NCBI RefSeq assembly: GCF_000701505.1
Contig: NZ_JNJB01000004.1
Coordinates: 1 to 64,000 of the forward strand
Length of the DNA stretch: 64,000 nucleotides
Reading direction: 5' to 3'
Source of the DNA: Dyadobacter crusticola DSM 16708
GTDB taxonomy: Bacteria > Bacteroidota > Bacteroidia > Cytophagales > Spirosomataceae
The notes beneath the pieces were generated by a model. It was not told where the DNA came from. It searched no databases and saw nothing but the letters and a program-made list of their open reading frames with translations. Shown piece after piece: positions 26,511 to 35,754 of this stretch. Position numbers and translations under genes: made by a program. Position 1 is the first letter of the stretch; the number at the start of each line of letters is the position of its first letter.

Positions 26511-28973
26511 TTAGAAACGGTATGACAATGTAGCAGCAAACATGCGCGGTGGGATCGGGTTGATGCTGTAACGGTCATGAACAATGTAGTTCAGTTCGTT
26601 AAAAATATTGGACAGCTTCACCAGCAACGAAACGCCGCGCAGGCTGTAACCCGCAGAAAGATCCACCGTCGCAAATCCTTTCAATGGTACCTGTGCATTG
26701 TAGGAAGTCTGGTTGGCGGCTGTGTTGTTCAGCCCGCCGTCTAGTCCTACCACGTTGTTGTTACCTCCCATTCTCTGGCCCGTATAAAATGCGGATGCAC
26801 CAATTTTGAGCCCTTTCACACCCTTATCAAAAGTATAGAAGATCGAACCATTTGCGGTGTGCGCGGGATTGTTGATCAAACGCTCGCCTTCTACCTGCGA
26901 ACCCACTGCGCCGGTCGTATTGGTATACCGCATGAAATTATATCCGTAACCCGCCAGAAAGTAGAAGTTTCTCGAAAGCGTTCCATTGAAATCAACCTCA
27001 AACCCGTCGCTGGTAGTTTGTCCGTTCAACTCGCGGATGCTGCTGTTGGTATTAGGATTACCGTTTTGGTCAAAAAGCGCAGTTTGCGCGAAATTGCTGT
27101 TTTGAATGCGGTACACGCTCACATTGGCAGACAATCTTCCATTCAAAAACTCATTTTTCATTCCCAGCTCATACTGGTTGATAATGGAAGGATCCAGGTT
27201 GTTTCCGTAAATATCAGTACCCGAGTTGATCGTAAAATTATTAGTGTAGCTCGCGTAAATAGAGCTGGTTTGCACAGGCTGGAAGATCAGCGCGACTTTG
27301 GGTGAAAACGCTTTGTCTTTCTTGTCAGCTGCTGTTCCTCTGCGCTCCTGCTGTTTTTCCTGGTTGAAAATGGTGCTCTGGAAAGCTTTCTGGTAAGACC
27401 AGCGCACGCCGGCCAGCACTTTGAACTTGGATGTTAGGGTGATCAGGTCCTGTACATAAATACCAAGTCTGCTCTGGGGCGTGGTGGTTCTGGCAGTATC
27501 CGTAACAGTAGGAATGTCGGTGCGCACATGGAATGTGGCAGGGTCGTAAATATTGATCTTGTCGTACGCAGTACCCACTACGCCATTGGCAGAGGTATAT
27601 TTGAATGTATTGCTTTGGGTTACAATGCGGGTAAAATCGGCTCCACCCAAAAACTGGTGCTGAATGCCCGCTGTTTTGAAACTGCCGTTCAGGTTGAGCT
27701 GTCCGGTGTAATCTTTTTCACCCGACTTAACCGCACTCAGTGCCCGGTTCCAGTCGCCGTTTGCGGCAATGCTCGTAGGAACACCTACGCTAAGACCGTT
27801 GACCTTCGTATCCTGGGCCGATCCGATGGCAGTCAGCTTCCAGTTGTCGTTAAAGCGGTGATTGATGGTCAGGTAAGCTGCTTTTTGTTCGGTATTGTTG
27901 AATGCCCATTTCGGATAAATGAAGCGAGAACGCGGCGCGTCGGGCACTTCGGTTACGGTAATGCGTGCATTCGGTATACCAACGCCGGCATCAGGTACCA
28001 GGTCGGATTTCAAATAATCCACCTGCAGCAACACGTCAGTTTTGTCGCTGATCTTATATAGCAGCGACGGGTTAACGTAAGTGCGGTTTGTTTTGACCAC
28101 ATCCCGGTAGCTTTTCGCATTTTCATGTGTGCCAATAACGCGGAATGCCAGCTTTTTGGAAATCGGCCCGTACACATCCACAGTAGGCTTGTACTGATTG
28201 TAGCTGCCGAACAGCATGGAAACCTGACCGCCCCAGTCAAATACAGGCTTTTTGGTAACCATATTAATGATCACGCCGCCAGAAACATTACCGTATAGCA
28301 ATGCAGAACTTCCTTTCAGTACTTCAATCGCCTCCAATGTACTTGCGTCCGGGAAGCCTTGTGTATTTGAAATAACCCCGTTTTTGAAGATACTGCCGCC
28401 TGAACCTGCGATACCAATGCTGTAACCGCGTGCCGAGAAAGTCTCAGCCACACCGCCACGCGACTGCGTGAGCGAAACCCCGCTTACATTCTTTACCACA
28501 TCACCCAGGCGCACTGCCTGCTGGTCGGCAATCACCTTGCTCTGGATCACCCCTGCGCTTTGCGGCAGATCGAGTGGACGGATATCCGCTTTTCCGAGTG
28601 ACACGGGCTTGTTGGAGCTGGCACCGCCCGTAATGATCACTTCATTGAGCTGAGAAGCACTTTCTGACAATGTAAAATCCTGCTCCGCCTTCTCGCGCGC
28701 AGCCACTGTAACCTGCTGCTCCTGGCTCTGCAAGCCTACGAAAGACACCTTCAAAGTGTAGCTGCCCGGCTTGATGTCAGTGAGTACGTAGTTCCCGTCC
28801 TCATCGGTCGTGGTCCCTTTATTCGAATGGTCGATCCCCACGCTCACGTAAGCAGCAGGCTTGCCGTCACTGGTTTTCACTCGCCCCCGGATGGTACCAT
28901 TGCTGCTCTGGGCAATGGCAGCCTGGGAGAACAGGCAACTTAGAAAAAGTAAATATTTATAAAAACGACTCAT
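26511..28973 (-). CDS. TonB-dependent receptor, siderophore type
   Basis: 820 residues: a signal peptide (to ~21), a carboxypeptidase-regulatory-like beta domain (~24-105, TIRGRVKTSDGKPAAYVSVG), a plug (~125-235, VRLGDVVKNVSGVSLTQSRGG and RGYSIG), and a 22-strand-type barrel ending in AATLSYRF. The short plug and the LLYGNVSGGVI segment are typical of ferric-siderophore receptors. It imports an iron chelate through the outer membrane using TonB energy. The neighbouring reductase, DUF2271 protein and ApbE suggest the iron is then released by periplasmic reduction. The promoter element is at 29000-29007. Confidence 0.9.
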   Translation of the reverse strand: MSRFYKYLLFLSCLFSQAAIAQSSNGTIRGRVKTSDGKPAAYVSVGIDHSNKGTTTDEDGNYVLTDIKPGSYTLKVSFVGLQSQEQQVTVAAREKAEQDFTLSESASQLNEVIITGGASSNKPVSLGKADIRPLDLPQSAGVIQSKVIADQQAVRLGDVVKNVSGVSLTQSRGGVAETFSARGYSIGIAGSGGSIFKNGVISNTQGFPDASTLEAIEVLKGSSALLYGNVSGGVIINMVTKKPVFDWGGQVSMLFGSYNQYKPTVDVYGPISKKLAFRVIGTHENAKSYRDVVKTNRTYVNPSLLYKISDKTDVLLQVDYLKSDLVPDAGVGIPNARITVTEVPDAPRSRFIYPKWAFNNTEQKAAYLTINHRFNDNWKLTAIGSAQDTKVNGLSVGVPTSIAANGDWNRALSAVKSGEKDYTGQLNLNGSFKTAGIQHQFLGGADFTRIVTQSNTFKYTSANGVVGTAYDKINIYDPATFHVRTDIPTVTDTARTTTPQSRLGIYVQDLITLTSKFKVLAGVRWSYQKAFQSTIFNQEKQQERRGTAADKKDKAFSPKVALIFQPVQTSSIYASYTNNFTINSGTDIYGNNLDPSIINQYELGMKNEFLNGRLSANVSVYRIQNSNFAQTALFDQNGNPNTNSSIRELNGQTTSDGFEVDFNGTLSRNFYFLAGYGYNFMRYTNTTGAVGSQVEGERLINNPAHTANGSIFYTFDKGVKGLKIGASAFYTGQRMGGNNNVVGLDGGLNNTAANQTSYNAQVPLKGFATVDLSAGYSLRGVSLLVKLSNIFNELNYIVHDRYSINPIPPRMFAATLSYRF

Positions 28974-28999
28974 ACTTATTTAGATTAATTAAACGGTCG

Positions 29000-29007
29000 C
29001 AAAGATA
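29000..29007 (-). promoter_or_regulatory. -7 promoter element of the TonB receptor gene
   Basis: On the minus strand the sequence reads TATCTTTG, a perfect TAnnTTTG. It lies 27 bp upstream of the ATG at 28973, giving a short leader. Confidence 0.65.
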
Positions 29008-29026
29008 GGAGCGCAACTACATTTTT

Positions 29027-29040
29027 CTAATACTTATTAG
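29027..29040. promoter_or_regulatory. Palindrome at the -33 region of the TonB receptor promoter
   Basis: CTAATA-CT-TATTAG is a perfect 6-2-6 inverted repeat positioned 20-33 bp upstream of the -7 element. It is a candidate operator, for example for an iron regulator; the identity of the regulator is not visible. Confidence 0.4.
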
Positions 29041-29375
29041 GAATTAATTAGAACCAGATTAGAATAGTTGAGAGCAAACGCGGGGCCGACTTACGCAATT
29101 GCAGCATCAAAAGAATTTTTAGCACATAATGCATATACCGGGGTTCGTGAGCTGCACTTCAAATGGGCGCTGCCCCTTTTAATCGGTTTTTAATTCGCTT
29201 TTAACACCCTGTTAAGGTCGATGTGCGCTTTTTGTACTGCGATCTGCATCGCCAAAGCCCTCCGAAGTCACCTGCATTTACATGGATTTTCTACGGAAGG
29301 CGGCAAACAGACGCAAGAAGTACGCGCTTCATAAGACTTTGAAAAATCCTACTATCACCTAAAAAGTTAACTATC

Positions 29376-30458
29376 ATGAAGAGAATTCTGATGTTCATGA
29401 GCTTGTGCGCATTATTCGTGCAAACAAGCTGTGAATCCAAAAAAGAAGAAAAGGAAGAAGAAGTAAAATTCCTCGTGACGAGCCCTCTCCAGAGAGACAC
29501 CCTGGTCACAAAGGAATATGTAAGCCAGATCCGCGCGATCAGTCACATTGAGCTGCGCGCATTGGAAAAAGGCTATCTGCAGAACATCTATGTGGATGAA
29601 GGACAGACTGTTAAAAAAGGGCAGTTAATGTTCAAGATTATGCCAATGCTGTACCAGGCTGAACAGCAGAAAGCGCAGGCAGAGGCTAATTTTGCAGAGA
29701 TTGAATTCAAAAACACCAAGTCACTCGCCGATAGCAATGTAGTTTCCAAAAATGAGCTGGCGCTTGCCAAAGCCAAATTGGACAAAGCCAAAGCAGAACT
29801 CGGACTAGCTACAACGCACCTGGGCTTTACTGAAATCCGCGCACCATTTAATGGCATAATGGATCACTTCCAGGTAAGATTAGGAAGTCTTTTGGACGAA
29901 GGCGATTTGCTGACGACGCTTTCAGATAACAGCGAAATGTGGGTTTACTTCAATGTTCCGGAAGCTGAGTATCTGGATTACAAAGCAAACGAAGCCACAG
30001 CCGGCATGTTGAATGTGAACCTTCGCATGGCCAACAACCAAATGTTCCCCCACTCCGGAACCGTGAAAACAATTGAAGCGGATTTCAATAACGAGACCGG
30101 TAACATCGCTTTCAGGGCTACATTCCCGAATCCGAAAAGACTGCTGAGACACGGTGAAACTGGGAATATCCTCGTAACCGTGCCGATGAAGAATGCATTG
30201 CTGATCCCGCAGAAAGCCACTTTCGAGGTTTTGGAGAAGAAATACGTGTACGTGGTGGATAAAGACAACAAGATCCGTTCGAGAGAGATCGAGATAGAGG
30301 CTGAGCTTCCGCACATTTTCGTCGTGAAATCAGGTTTGAAAGCAGATGACAAAATCCTTCTGGAAGGTCTGCGACAGGTGAAAGAGAATGAAAAAATCCA
30401 CTCCACTTTCGTGAAACCTGATTCCGTGATCTCCAATTTAAGTCTGTACGCCGAATAG
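29376..30458 (+). CDS. RND efflux periplasmic adaptor (membrane fusion protein)
   Basis: A 360-residue lipoprotein (VQTSC, Cys19). Domain order is typical: a lipoyl half-motif (~50-80, NIYVDEGQTVKKGQLMF), an alpha-helical hairpin (~85-140, Lys/Ala-rich), the second lipoyl half (FTEIRAPFNGIMDHFQVRLG), a beta barrel and a membrane-proximal domain. It links the inner-membrane pump to the outer-membrane channel. It is the first gene of a three-gene operon, with 27 bp to the pump gene. Confidence 0.93.
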   Translation: MKRILMFMSLCALFVQTSCESKKEEKEEEVKFLVTSPLQRDTLVTKEYVSQIRAISHIELRALEKGYLQNIYVDEGQTVKKGQLMFKIMPMLYQAEQQKAQAEANFAEIEFKNTKSLADSNVVSKNELALAKAKLDKAKAELGLATTHLGFTEIRAPFNGIMDHFQVRLGSLLDEGDLLTTLSDNSEMWVYFNVPEAEYLDYKANEATAGMLNVNLRMANNQMFPHSGTVKTIEADFNNETGNIAFRATFPNPKRLLRHGETGNILVTVPMKNALLIPQKATFEVLEKKYVYVVDKDNKIRSREIEIEAELPHIFVVKSGLKADDKILLEGLRQVKENEKIHSTFVKPDSVISNLSLYAE

Positions 30459-30485
30459 TCAGGTATCTTAAAAGCACATAAAGAC

Positions 30486-33400
30486 ATGTTCAATCAATTT
30501 ATAAGAAGACCTGTATTTGCAATCGTGATCTCGATCATGATCGTATTTATAGGCATCCTGGCGATTGAGAAATTACCCATTTCCCAGTTCCCGGACATTG
30601 CCCCTACCACCGTCAACATCTTCATTGCCTACCCTGGCGCCAGTGCCGATGTTTTGGTAAAATCAACATTGATCACCCTTGAACAGGCCATTAACGGGGT
30701 TCAGGATATGCGGTACATTGCTACCGATGCAACGAGTGCGGGGGAGGCGACGCTCAGGATCATCTTTGAGCCCGGCACCGACCCCAACGACGCCGTAATC
30801 CGGGTTAAGACAAGGGTGGATCAGGTGATGCCGCTTTTGCCCGAGTTGGTTCAGCGTGAAGGGGTTATTATCTCGCCTGTTCAGCCCAGTATGTTGATGT
30901 ACGTTAACCTTTATTCGAAAGAAAAGAGCATTGACGAGAAATTCCTGTTCAACTACGCAACAGTAAAAATGATCCCCGAAATCCAGCGGACAAAAGGGAT
31001 TGCAAGAGCACAAATATTAGGATCAAGAAGATATGCGATGCGTCTCTGGCTGAATCCCGAGCGTATGCGTGCCTACAACATTTCTACGGAAGAAGTTATG
31101 AAGGCGGTGGGCGAACAAAGTATCGTTGGTCGCCCGGGCCGTATCGGGCAGAGCTCCGGTATTGCAGCCCAGTCGCTGGAATATGTGCTTACTTATAAAG
31201 GCCGGTACGACAAGCCGGAAGAATACGAAAACATCATTGTCCGTGCCAATGCGCAGGGTGAAAGTGTTCACTTGCGTGACATTGCCAAGGTGGAGCTCGG
31301 TTCTGAATTCTTTGACATTTACTCCAACCTTGACGGTCACCCTTCGGCCGCAATCGTGTTGCGCCAGAACTATGGAAGTAATGCGAGCGACGTAATTGAA
31401 GAGGTGAAAAAGAAGCTGGACGTCATGAAAGAATCCTTCCCTCCGGGCGTGGATTACAAGATCAGTTATGACGTTTCCCAGTTCCTGGACGCGTCTATCG
31501 AGCAGGTTATCGACACATTGCGCGATGCATTTATCCTGGTTGCGCTCGTAGTATTCATCTTTCTCGGCGACTGGCGTTCTACCTTAATTCCGATCCTGGC
31601 TGTGCCGGTTTCGCTCATTGGGGCATTCTTTGTGATACAGGGTTTCGGGCTTTCGATTAACCTGATCACGCTGTTTGCGCTTGTGCTTGCGATTGGTATT
31701 GTGGTCGATGATGCGATTGTCGTCGTCGAGGCCGTCCATGCAAAGTTTGAGGAAGAGCCGGGGATTTCCCCATTCAATGCGGTAAAGAAAGTGCTTGGTG
31801 AGATCAGCGGTGCCATTATCGCGATCACGGCCGTAATGGTTTCGGTATTCCTTCCGATCTCCTTCATGTCCGGTCCTGTGGGAACATTCTACCGCCAGTT
31901 CTCCATTACCATGGCCAGCTCTATCGTTATCTCGGCCCTCATCGCCTTGACATTGACGCCGGTTTTGTGTGCGATGCTATTGCAAAATCACCACGGCCAC
32001 GAGAAGAAGAAAAACTTCCTTACCAAAGGCCTTGACGCTTTTAACAGAACATTCGATAAGCTAACCGGAAGATATGTAAGCTTGCTGAAACGCATTGTGA
32101 GCCGGAGAGTGGTTACCTGGGTCGTGTTACTGGGCTTCTGTGCAGGGATTGTTTTCGTAAACAAAATTCTGCCCGCAGGTTTTATTCCAAATGAAGACCA
32201 AAGCACAATTTACGCCATCATTCAGACGCCTCCGGGATCAACGCTTGAAAAAACGAACGAAGTTTCACGTCGTCTTCAAAAGATATGTGAAGAAGTGGAA
32301 GGCATTGAGTCGGTATCCTCATTGGCAGGTTACGAGATCATGACCGAAGGTCGCGGTTCCAATGCAGGAACTTGTTTGATCAACCTGAAACCATGGCACG
32401 ACCGCAAGCAGAATGTGAAAGAGATCATGGAAGAACTGGAAGCCGAAACAAGAGGCCTCGGTGCGGTCGTTGAATTTTTCGAACCACCAGCGATCCCGGG
32501 TTTTGGTACATCAGGCGGTTTTTCTATGCGTCTTTTGGACAAAACCTCTGACACCGATTACGCCGAATTCGATAAGATCAACAAGAAATTCATGGACGAC
32601 CTTGCAAAGCGCCCTGAATTGACAGGCTTGTTTACATTCTTCGCAGCAAACTATCCGCAGTATGAATTGCAGATCGATAACCAGCTTGCCATGCAAAAAG
32701 GCGTGTCGATCGGAAAAGCGATGGACAACCTGAACATTATGATCGGTAGTACATACGAACAGGGTTTCACAAGGTTCAACCAGTTCTTTAAAGTGTACGT
32801 GCAGTCGGACCCAAGTTTCAGAAGGCTTCCTTCGGATCTTTTGAAATTGTTTGTGAAAAACGATGCAGGCGAAATGGTGCCTTACTCCTCATTCATGACA
32901 TTGAAAAAAGGTCAGGGCCCGAACGAGATCACGCGTTTCAACCTCTATAACTCAGCCGCTATTCAGGGACTTCCAGCTAAGGGTTACACCACGGCAGATG
33001 CTATCGGCGCCATTCGCGAGGTAGCAGCGAAGACATTGCCGCAAGGTTACGACATCGCATTCGAAGGTCTTTCTTATGACGAATCGATCCGTGGAAATGA
33101 ATCGCTGGTGGTGTTTGCGATCGTTTTAGCCTTCGTTTACTTCGTGCTGGCAGCACAGTATGAGAGCTTTATCATTCCATTTGCGGTGGTGCTATCACTG
33201 CCGGTCGGGGTGTTCGGATCTTTCCTTTTGCTCAAATTAATGGGTCTGGAAAACAACATTTATGCGCAGATCGGCTTGATCATGCTTGTCGGGTTGCTGG
33301 GTAAAAACGCCGTACTGATCGTGGAGTTCGCCGTTCAGAAGCGGCAGCAGGGAGAAACCATCCTGAATGCTGCTATCGAAGGCGCGAGAGTTCGTTTCCG

Positions 33401-33692
33401 TCCGATTTTGATGACGTCGTTTGCATTCGTTGCCGGTTTGATCCCCTTGATCATCGCCACAGGTGCCGGTGCTATTGGTAACCGTACGATTGGTGCATCT
33501 GCGATGGGCGGTATGCTTTTCGGAACCATTTTCGGGGTCATAATCATCCCTGGATTGTACTACATATTTGGCACACTGGCCGATGGTCGGAAAATGATCA
33601 AAGATGAAGAAGACCACTCTCTGTCAGAAGGGTTTGTCCACGCGATCGACGCTTTCCCTCAAATTCAAGAAACTCAAAATGATGCGCAATAA
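30486..33692 (+). CDS. RND multidrug efflux pump, HAE1 family
   Basis: 1068 residues, twelve transmembrane helices and two large periplasmic loops. The N-terminus MFNQFIRRPVFAIVISIM, the first-loop segment SQFPDIAPTTVNI, and the helix-4 segment GIVVDDAIVVVEAV with the proton-relay Asp pair are all AcrB/MexB-like. A second conserved segment, GLLGKNAVLIVEFA, supplies the relay Lys. It exports hydrophobic compounds with proton motive force. Its last 14 bases overlap the start of the outer-membrane channel gene. The substrate range cannot be read from sequence. Confidence 0.95.
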   Translation: MFNQFIRRPVFAIVISIMIVFIGILAIEKLPISQFPDIAPTTVNIFIAYPGASADVLVKSTLITLEQAINGVQDMRYIATDATSAGEATLRIIFEPGTDPNDAVIRVKTRVDQVMPLLPELVQREGVIISPVQPSMLMYVNLYSKEKSIDEKFLFNYATVKMIPEIQRTKGIARAQILGSRRYAMRLWLNPERMRAYNISTEEVMKAVGEQSIVGRPGRIGQSSGIAAQSLEYVLTYKGRYDKPEEYENIIVRANAQGESVHLRDIAKVELGSEFFDIYSNLDGHPSAAIVLRQNYGSNASDVIEEVKKKLDVMKESFPPGVDYKISYDVSQFLDASIEQVIDTLRDAFILVALVVFIFLGDWRSTLIPILAVPVSLIGAFFVIQGFGLSINLITLFALVLAIGIVVDDAIVVVEAVHAKFEEEPGISPFNAVKKVLGEISGAIIAITAVMVSVFLPISFMSGPVGTFYRQFSITMASSIVISALIALTLTPVLCAMLLQNHHGHEKKKNFLTKGLDAFNRTFDKLTGRYVSLLKRIVSRRVVTWVVLLGFCAGIVFVNKILPAGFIPNEDQSTIYAIIQTPPGSTLEKTNEVSRRLQKICEEVEGIESVSSLAGYEIMTEGRGSNAGTCLINLKPWHDRKQNVKEIMEELEAETRGLGAVVEFFEPPAIPGFGTSGGFSMRLLDKTSDTDYAEFDKINKKFMDDLAKRPELTGLFTFFAANYPQYELQIDNQLAMQKGVSIGKAMDNLNIMIGSTYEQGFTRFNQFFKVYVQSDPSFRRLPSDLLKLFVKNDAGEMVPYSSFMTLKKGQGPNEITRFNLYNSAAIQGLPAKGYTTADAIGAIREVAAKTLPQGYDIAFEGLSYDESIRGNESLVVFAIVLAFVYFVLAAQYESFIIPFAVVLSLPVGVFGSFLLLKLMGLENNIYAQIGLIMLVGLLGKNAVLIVEFAVQKRQQGETILNAAIEGARVRFRPILMTSFAFVAGLIPLIIATGAGAIGNRTIGASAMGGMLFGTIFGVIIIPGLYYIFGTLADGRKMIKDEEDHSLSEGFVHAIDAFPQIQETQNDAQ

Positions 33693-35124
33693 AAGAATAT
33701 TAAACTGGGTCGGGGTAACAATATGTGTTACCCTGGCTTTCAGTGGCTGTAACGCGCCTTCACTGGTGCAACGGTCGCCGAACAAAGACCTGGCGGCTAC
33801 TTATGTGGACGGACAAGCTGCCGATTCGACCAACACCGGAAAGCTGAGCTGGAAGAACTATTTCACCGATCCGCAGCTGAATGCATTGATTGACACCGCT
33901 TTTAAAAACAACCAAGAGCTGAACATTACCTTGCAGGAAATCGAGATCTCCCGCCAGGAAATCCGCGCCCGCAAGGGAGAGTACCTTCCATTTGTAGGCT
34001 TGCGAGGCGGTGCCGGCATTGAAAAAGCGGGCCGTTATACGCAGGTAGGTTCCAGTGAAGCCACAACCGAGATCAAGCCGGGAAGAGAAACCCCGGAGCC
34101 GCTGCCAGACTTTGTAGTAGCTGCTTATGCGCGCTGGGAAGTGGATATCTGGCACAAGCTGCGTAATGCGAAAAAGGCGGCTGTTAACCGGTATTTGTCT
34201 TCGATCGAAGGTAAAAATTTCATGATGACAAATTTGGTTTCAGAGATAGCAAACTCCTACTACGAGTTGCTCGCCTTGGATACGCAGCTGAACATTGTTA
34301 CGCAAAACATTGAAATTCAAACCAATGCTCTGCGAATCGTGAAAATGCAGAAAGAAGCAACGCGGGTTACAGAATTGGCTGTTCGCCGTTTTGAAGCGCA
34401 GGTGCTGAACACGCAAAACCGCCAGTATGCTATTCGTCAGCGGATCGTTGAAACTGAAAACCGGATCAATTTTTTGCTCGGCCGCTATCCTCAGCCTGTC
34501 CTCAGAAACAGCCAGAATTTCGAGAATATGCTTCCAAGCGTCATCCAGGCGGGCATTCCTTCCCAATTGCTGCAAAACCGCCCGGACGTGCGCCAGGCTG
34601 AGCAGGACCTGGAAGCTGCCAAACTGGATGTGCAGGTTGCAAGATCAAACTTCTACCCTTCGCTGGGTTTGAATGCGGCAGTCGGCTTACAGGCTTTCAA
34701 TCCGATCTATTTAGGTAATGTTCCCAAATCACTGATGTCGACATTGGTAGCTGATCTGGCTGGTCCGCTGATCAACAAGAATGCGATCCAGGCTACTTAT
34801 TACAGTGCAAATGCGCGACAGGTACAGGCGATTTATAACTACGAGCGCACAGTGTTGAATGCTTATATTGAGGTTGTGAACCAGTTATCTAACATTAACA
34901 ACCTGCAACTAAGCTACGAAACCAAAACACGCGAAGTGGCTGCATTAACGGAATCTACCAACATTGCCAACCGCCTTTTCACCTCAGCAAGAGCGGATTA
35001 TGTGGAAGTGTTATTAACCCAGCGCGAAGCTTTGGAATCGAGATTTGACCTGATCGAAACCAAGATGCAGCAGATGAATGCAACCGTAAACATCTACCGC
35101 GCGCTTGGCGGGGGCTGGAACTAG
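33679..35124 (+). CDS. Outer-membrane efflux channel lipoprotein (OprM/TolC family)
   Basis: 481 residues from ATG 33679 (a second ATG follows at 33682), starting inside the pump gene. A lipobox (LAFSGC, Cys24) is followed by two outer-membrane efflux repeats (~65-265 and ~275-475). These contain long helices with patterns such as ARWEVDIWHKL and LLQNRPDVRQAEQDLEAAKLDV, the latter a signature of the NodT/OprM subgroup. It completes the tripartite pump with the two upstream genes. No terminator-like T-run follows; an inverted-repeat element does (35133-35213). Confidence 0.93.
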   Translation: MMRNKRILNWVGVTICVTLAFSGCNAPSLVQRSPNKDLAATYVDGQAADSTNTGKLSWKNYFTDPQLNALIDTAFKNNQELNITLQEIEISRQEIRARKGEYLPFVGLRGGAGIEKAGRYTQVGSSEATTEIKPGRETPEPLPDFVVAAYARWEVDIWHKLRNAKKAAVNRYLSSIEGKNFMMTNLVSEIANSYYELLALDTQLNIVTQNIEIQTNALRIVKMQKEATRVTELAVRRFEAQVLNTQNRQYAIRQRIVETENRINFLLGRYPQPVLRNSQNFENMLPSVIQAGIPSQLLQNRPDVRQAEQDLEAAKLDVQVARSNFYPSLGLNAAVGLQAFNPIYLGNVPKSLMSTLVADLAGPLINKNAIQATYYSANARQVQAIYNYERTVLNAYIEVVNQLSNINNLQLSYETKTREVAALTESTNIANRLFTSARADYVEVLLTQREALESRFDLIETKMQQMNATVNIYRALGGGWN

Positions 35125-35132
35125 GATCTTAA

Positions 35133-35213
35133 AACCCGTTGTGCGGTTAAAATTTGAGGCAAACAGATAGGGAGAATTTGGCATGCATTACTATGCTAAG
35201 TGCACAACGGGTT
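35133..35213. repeat. 81-bp element bounded by 12-bp perfect inverted repeats
   Basis: AACCCGTTGTGC (35133-35144) and GCACAACGGGTT (35202-35213) are exact reverse complements enclosing 57 bp. No T-run follows, so it is not an ordinary terminator. It could be a long-loop hairpin, a regulatory site or a remnant of a small mobile element. It sits at the junction between the RND operon and the frameshifted protease locus. Confidence 0.5.
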
Positions 35214-35284
35214 CTATTGAATAATAGCAATTAAATTAACTTTAAAAAAACTTGGATTTCGATTCGCCTTTACTCGAGGCAACT

Positions 35285-35748
35285 TTACCAAGATTTAGTA
35301 GCTCCCAGATATGAATAGTGGTACTTAACAGTATCAGATTTAGCTGTACTATTAACAAATCCGCTGCTTATCAGCTTGAATTTACCATCTAACGCACTAT
35401 CCAATAATTCCAATTTGAGAAGGCGATTACCAGCTGTATACTCCATATATATGCGCCCTTTTTACCTTCTACATTCATGGCGCTATTCATATAAATTACA
35501 TCAACTAACTTTTTGTTCTGGAATTCGTTGAAGTAACTTCTCCTGTTTTCTTCGCCAATCTCAATAATTTGTTCGTACCCCATGTTTTGGGCAAGTATGG
35601 TTGCCGTTTTGCCCTCAATCTTTTCTAATTTCCAAAAGCCATGGGAAATACTAATCATTTCAGCAGTATTTCCGTAATATGGATCCTTACAAGCAGCTAG
35701 TTGGCTAGTAATTAGACCTGCGATGAGTAAATATAAAATGTTTCTCAT
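35285..35748 (-). pseudogene. Frameshifted lipoprotein, possible protease partner
   Basis: The intact frame from ATG 35748 encodes a lipobox (SQLAAC, Cys20) and a small beta-rich domain, but stops at 35389 after 119 aa. The last ~18 residues of that frame look non-coding. From the (AT)4 tract near 35448 the -1 frame is open for ~50 codons (GNRLLKLELLDSALDGKFKL, ending GATKSW) to the stop at 35285. Removing one AT unit fuses the two parts into a ~153-aa protein. It starts 6 bp after the C10 protease stop. Small lipoproteins beside C10 proteases can be inhibitors; that role is inference. Confidence 0.7.
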
Positions 35749-35754
35749 AGTGAG

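Larger units (their letters stand above)
28974..29375. other. Divergent intergenic region, 402 bp
   Basis: This separates the TonB receptor from the RND operon. It holds the receptor promoter and a palindrome (annotated separately) near the left end. In the right half, GCGAT-ctgc-ATCGC (29239-29252) is a small inverted repeat ~120 bp before the adaptor gene that could bind a regulator. I see no small gene. Confidence 0.5.
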
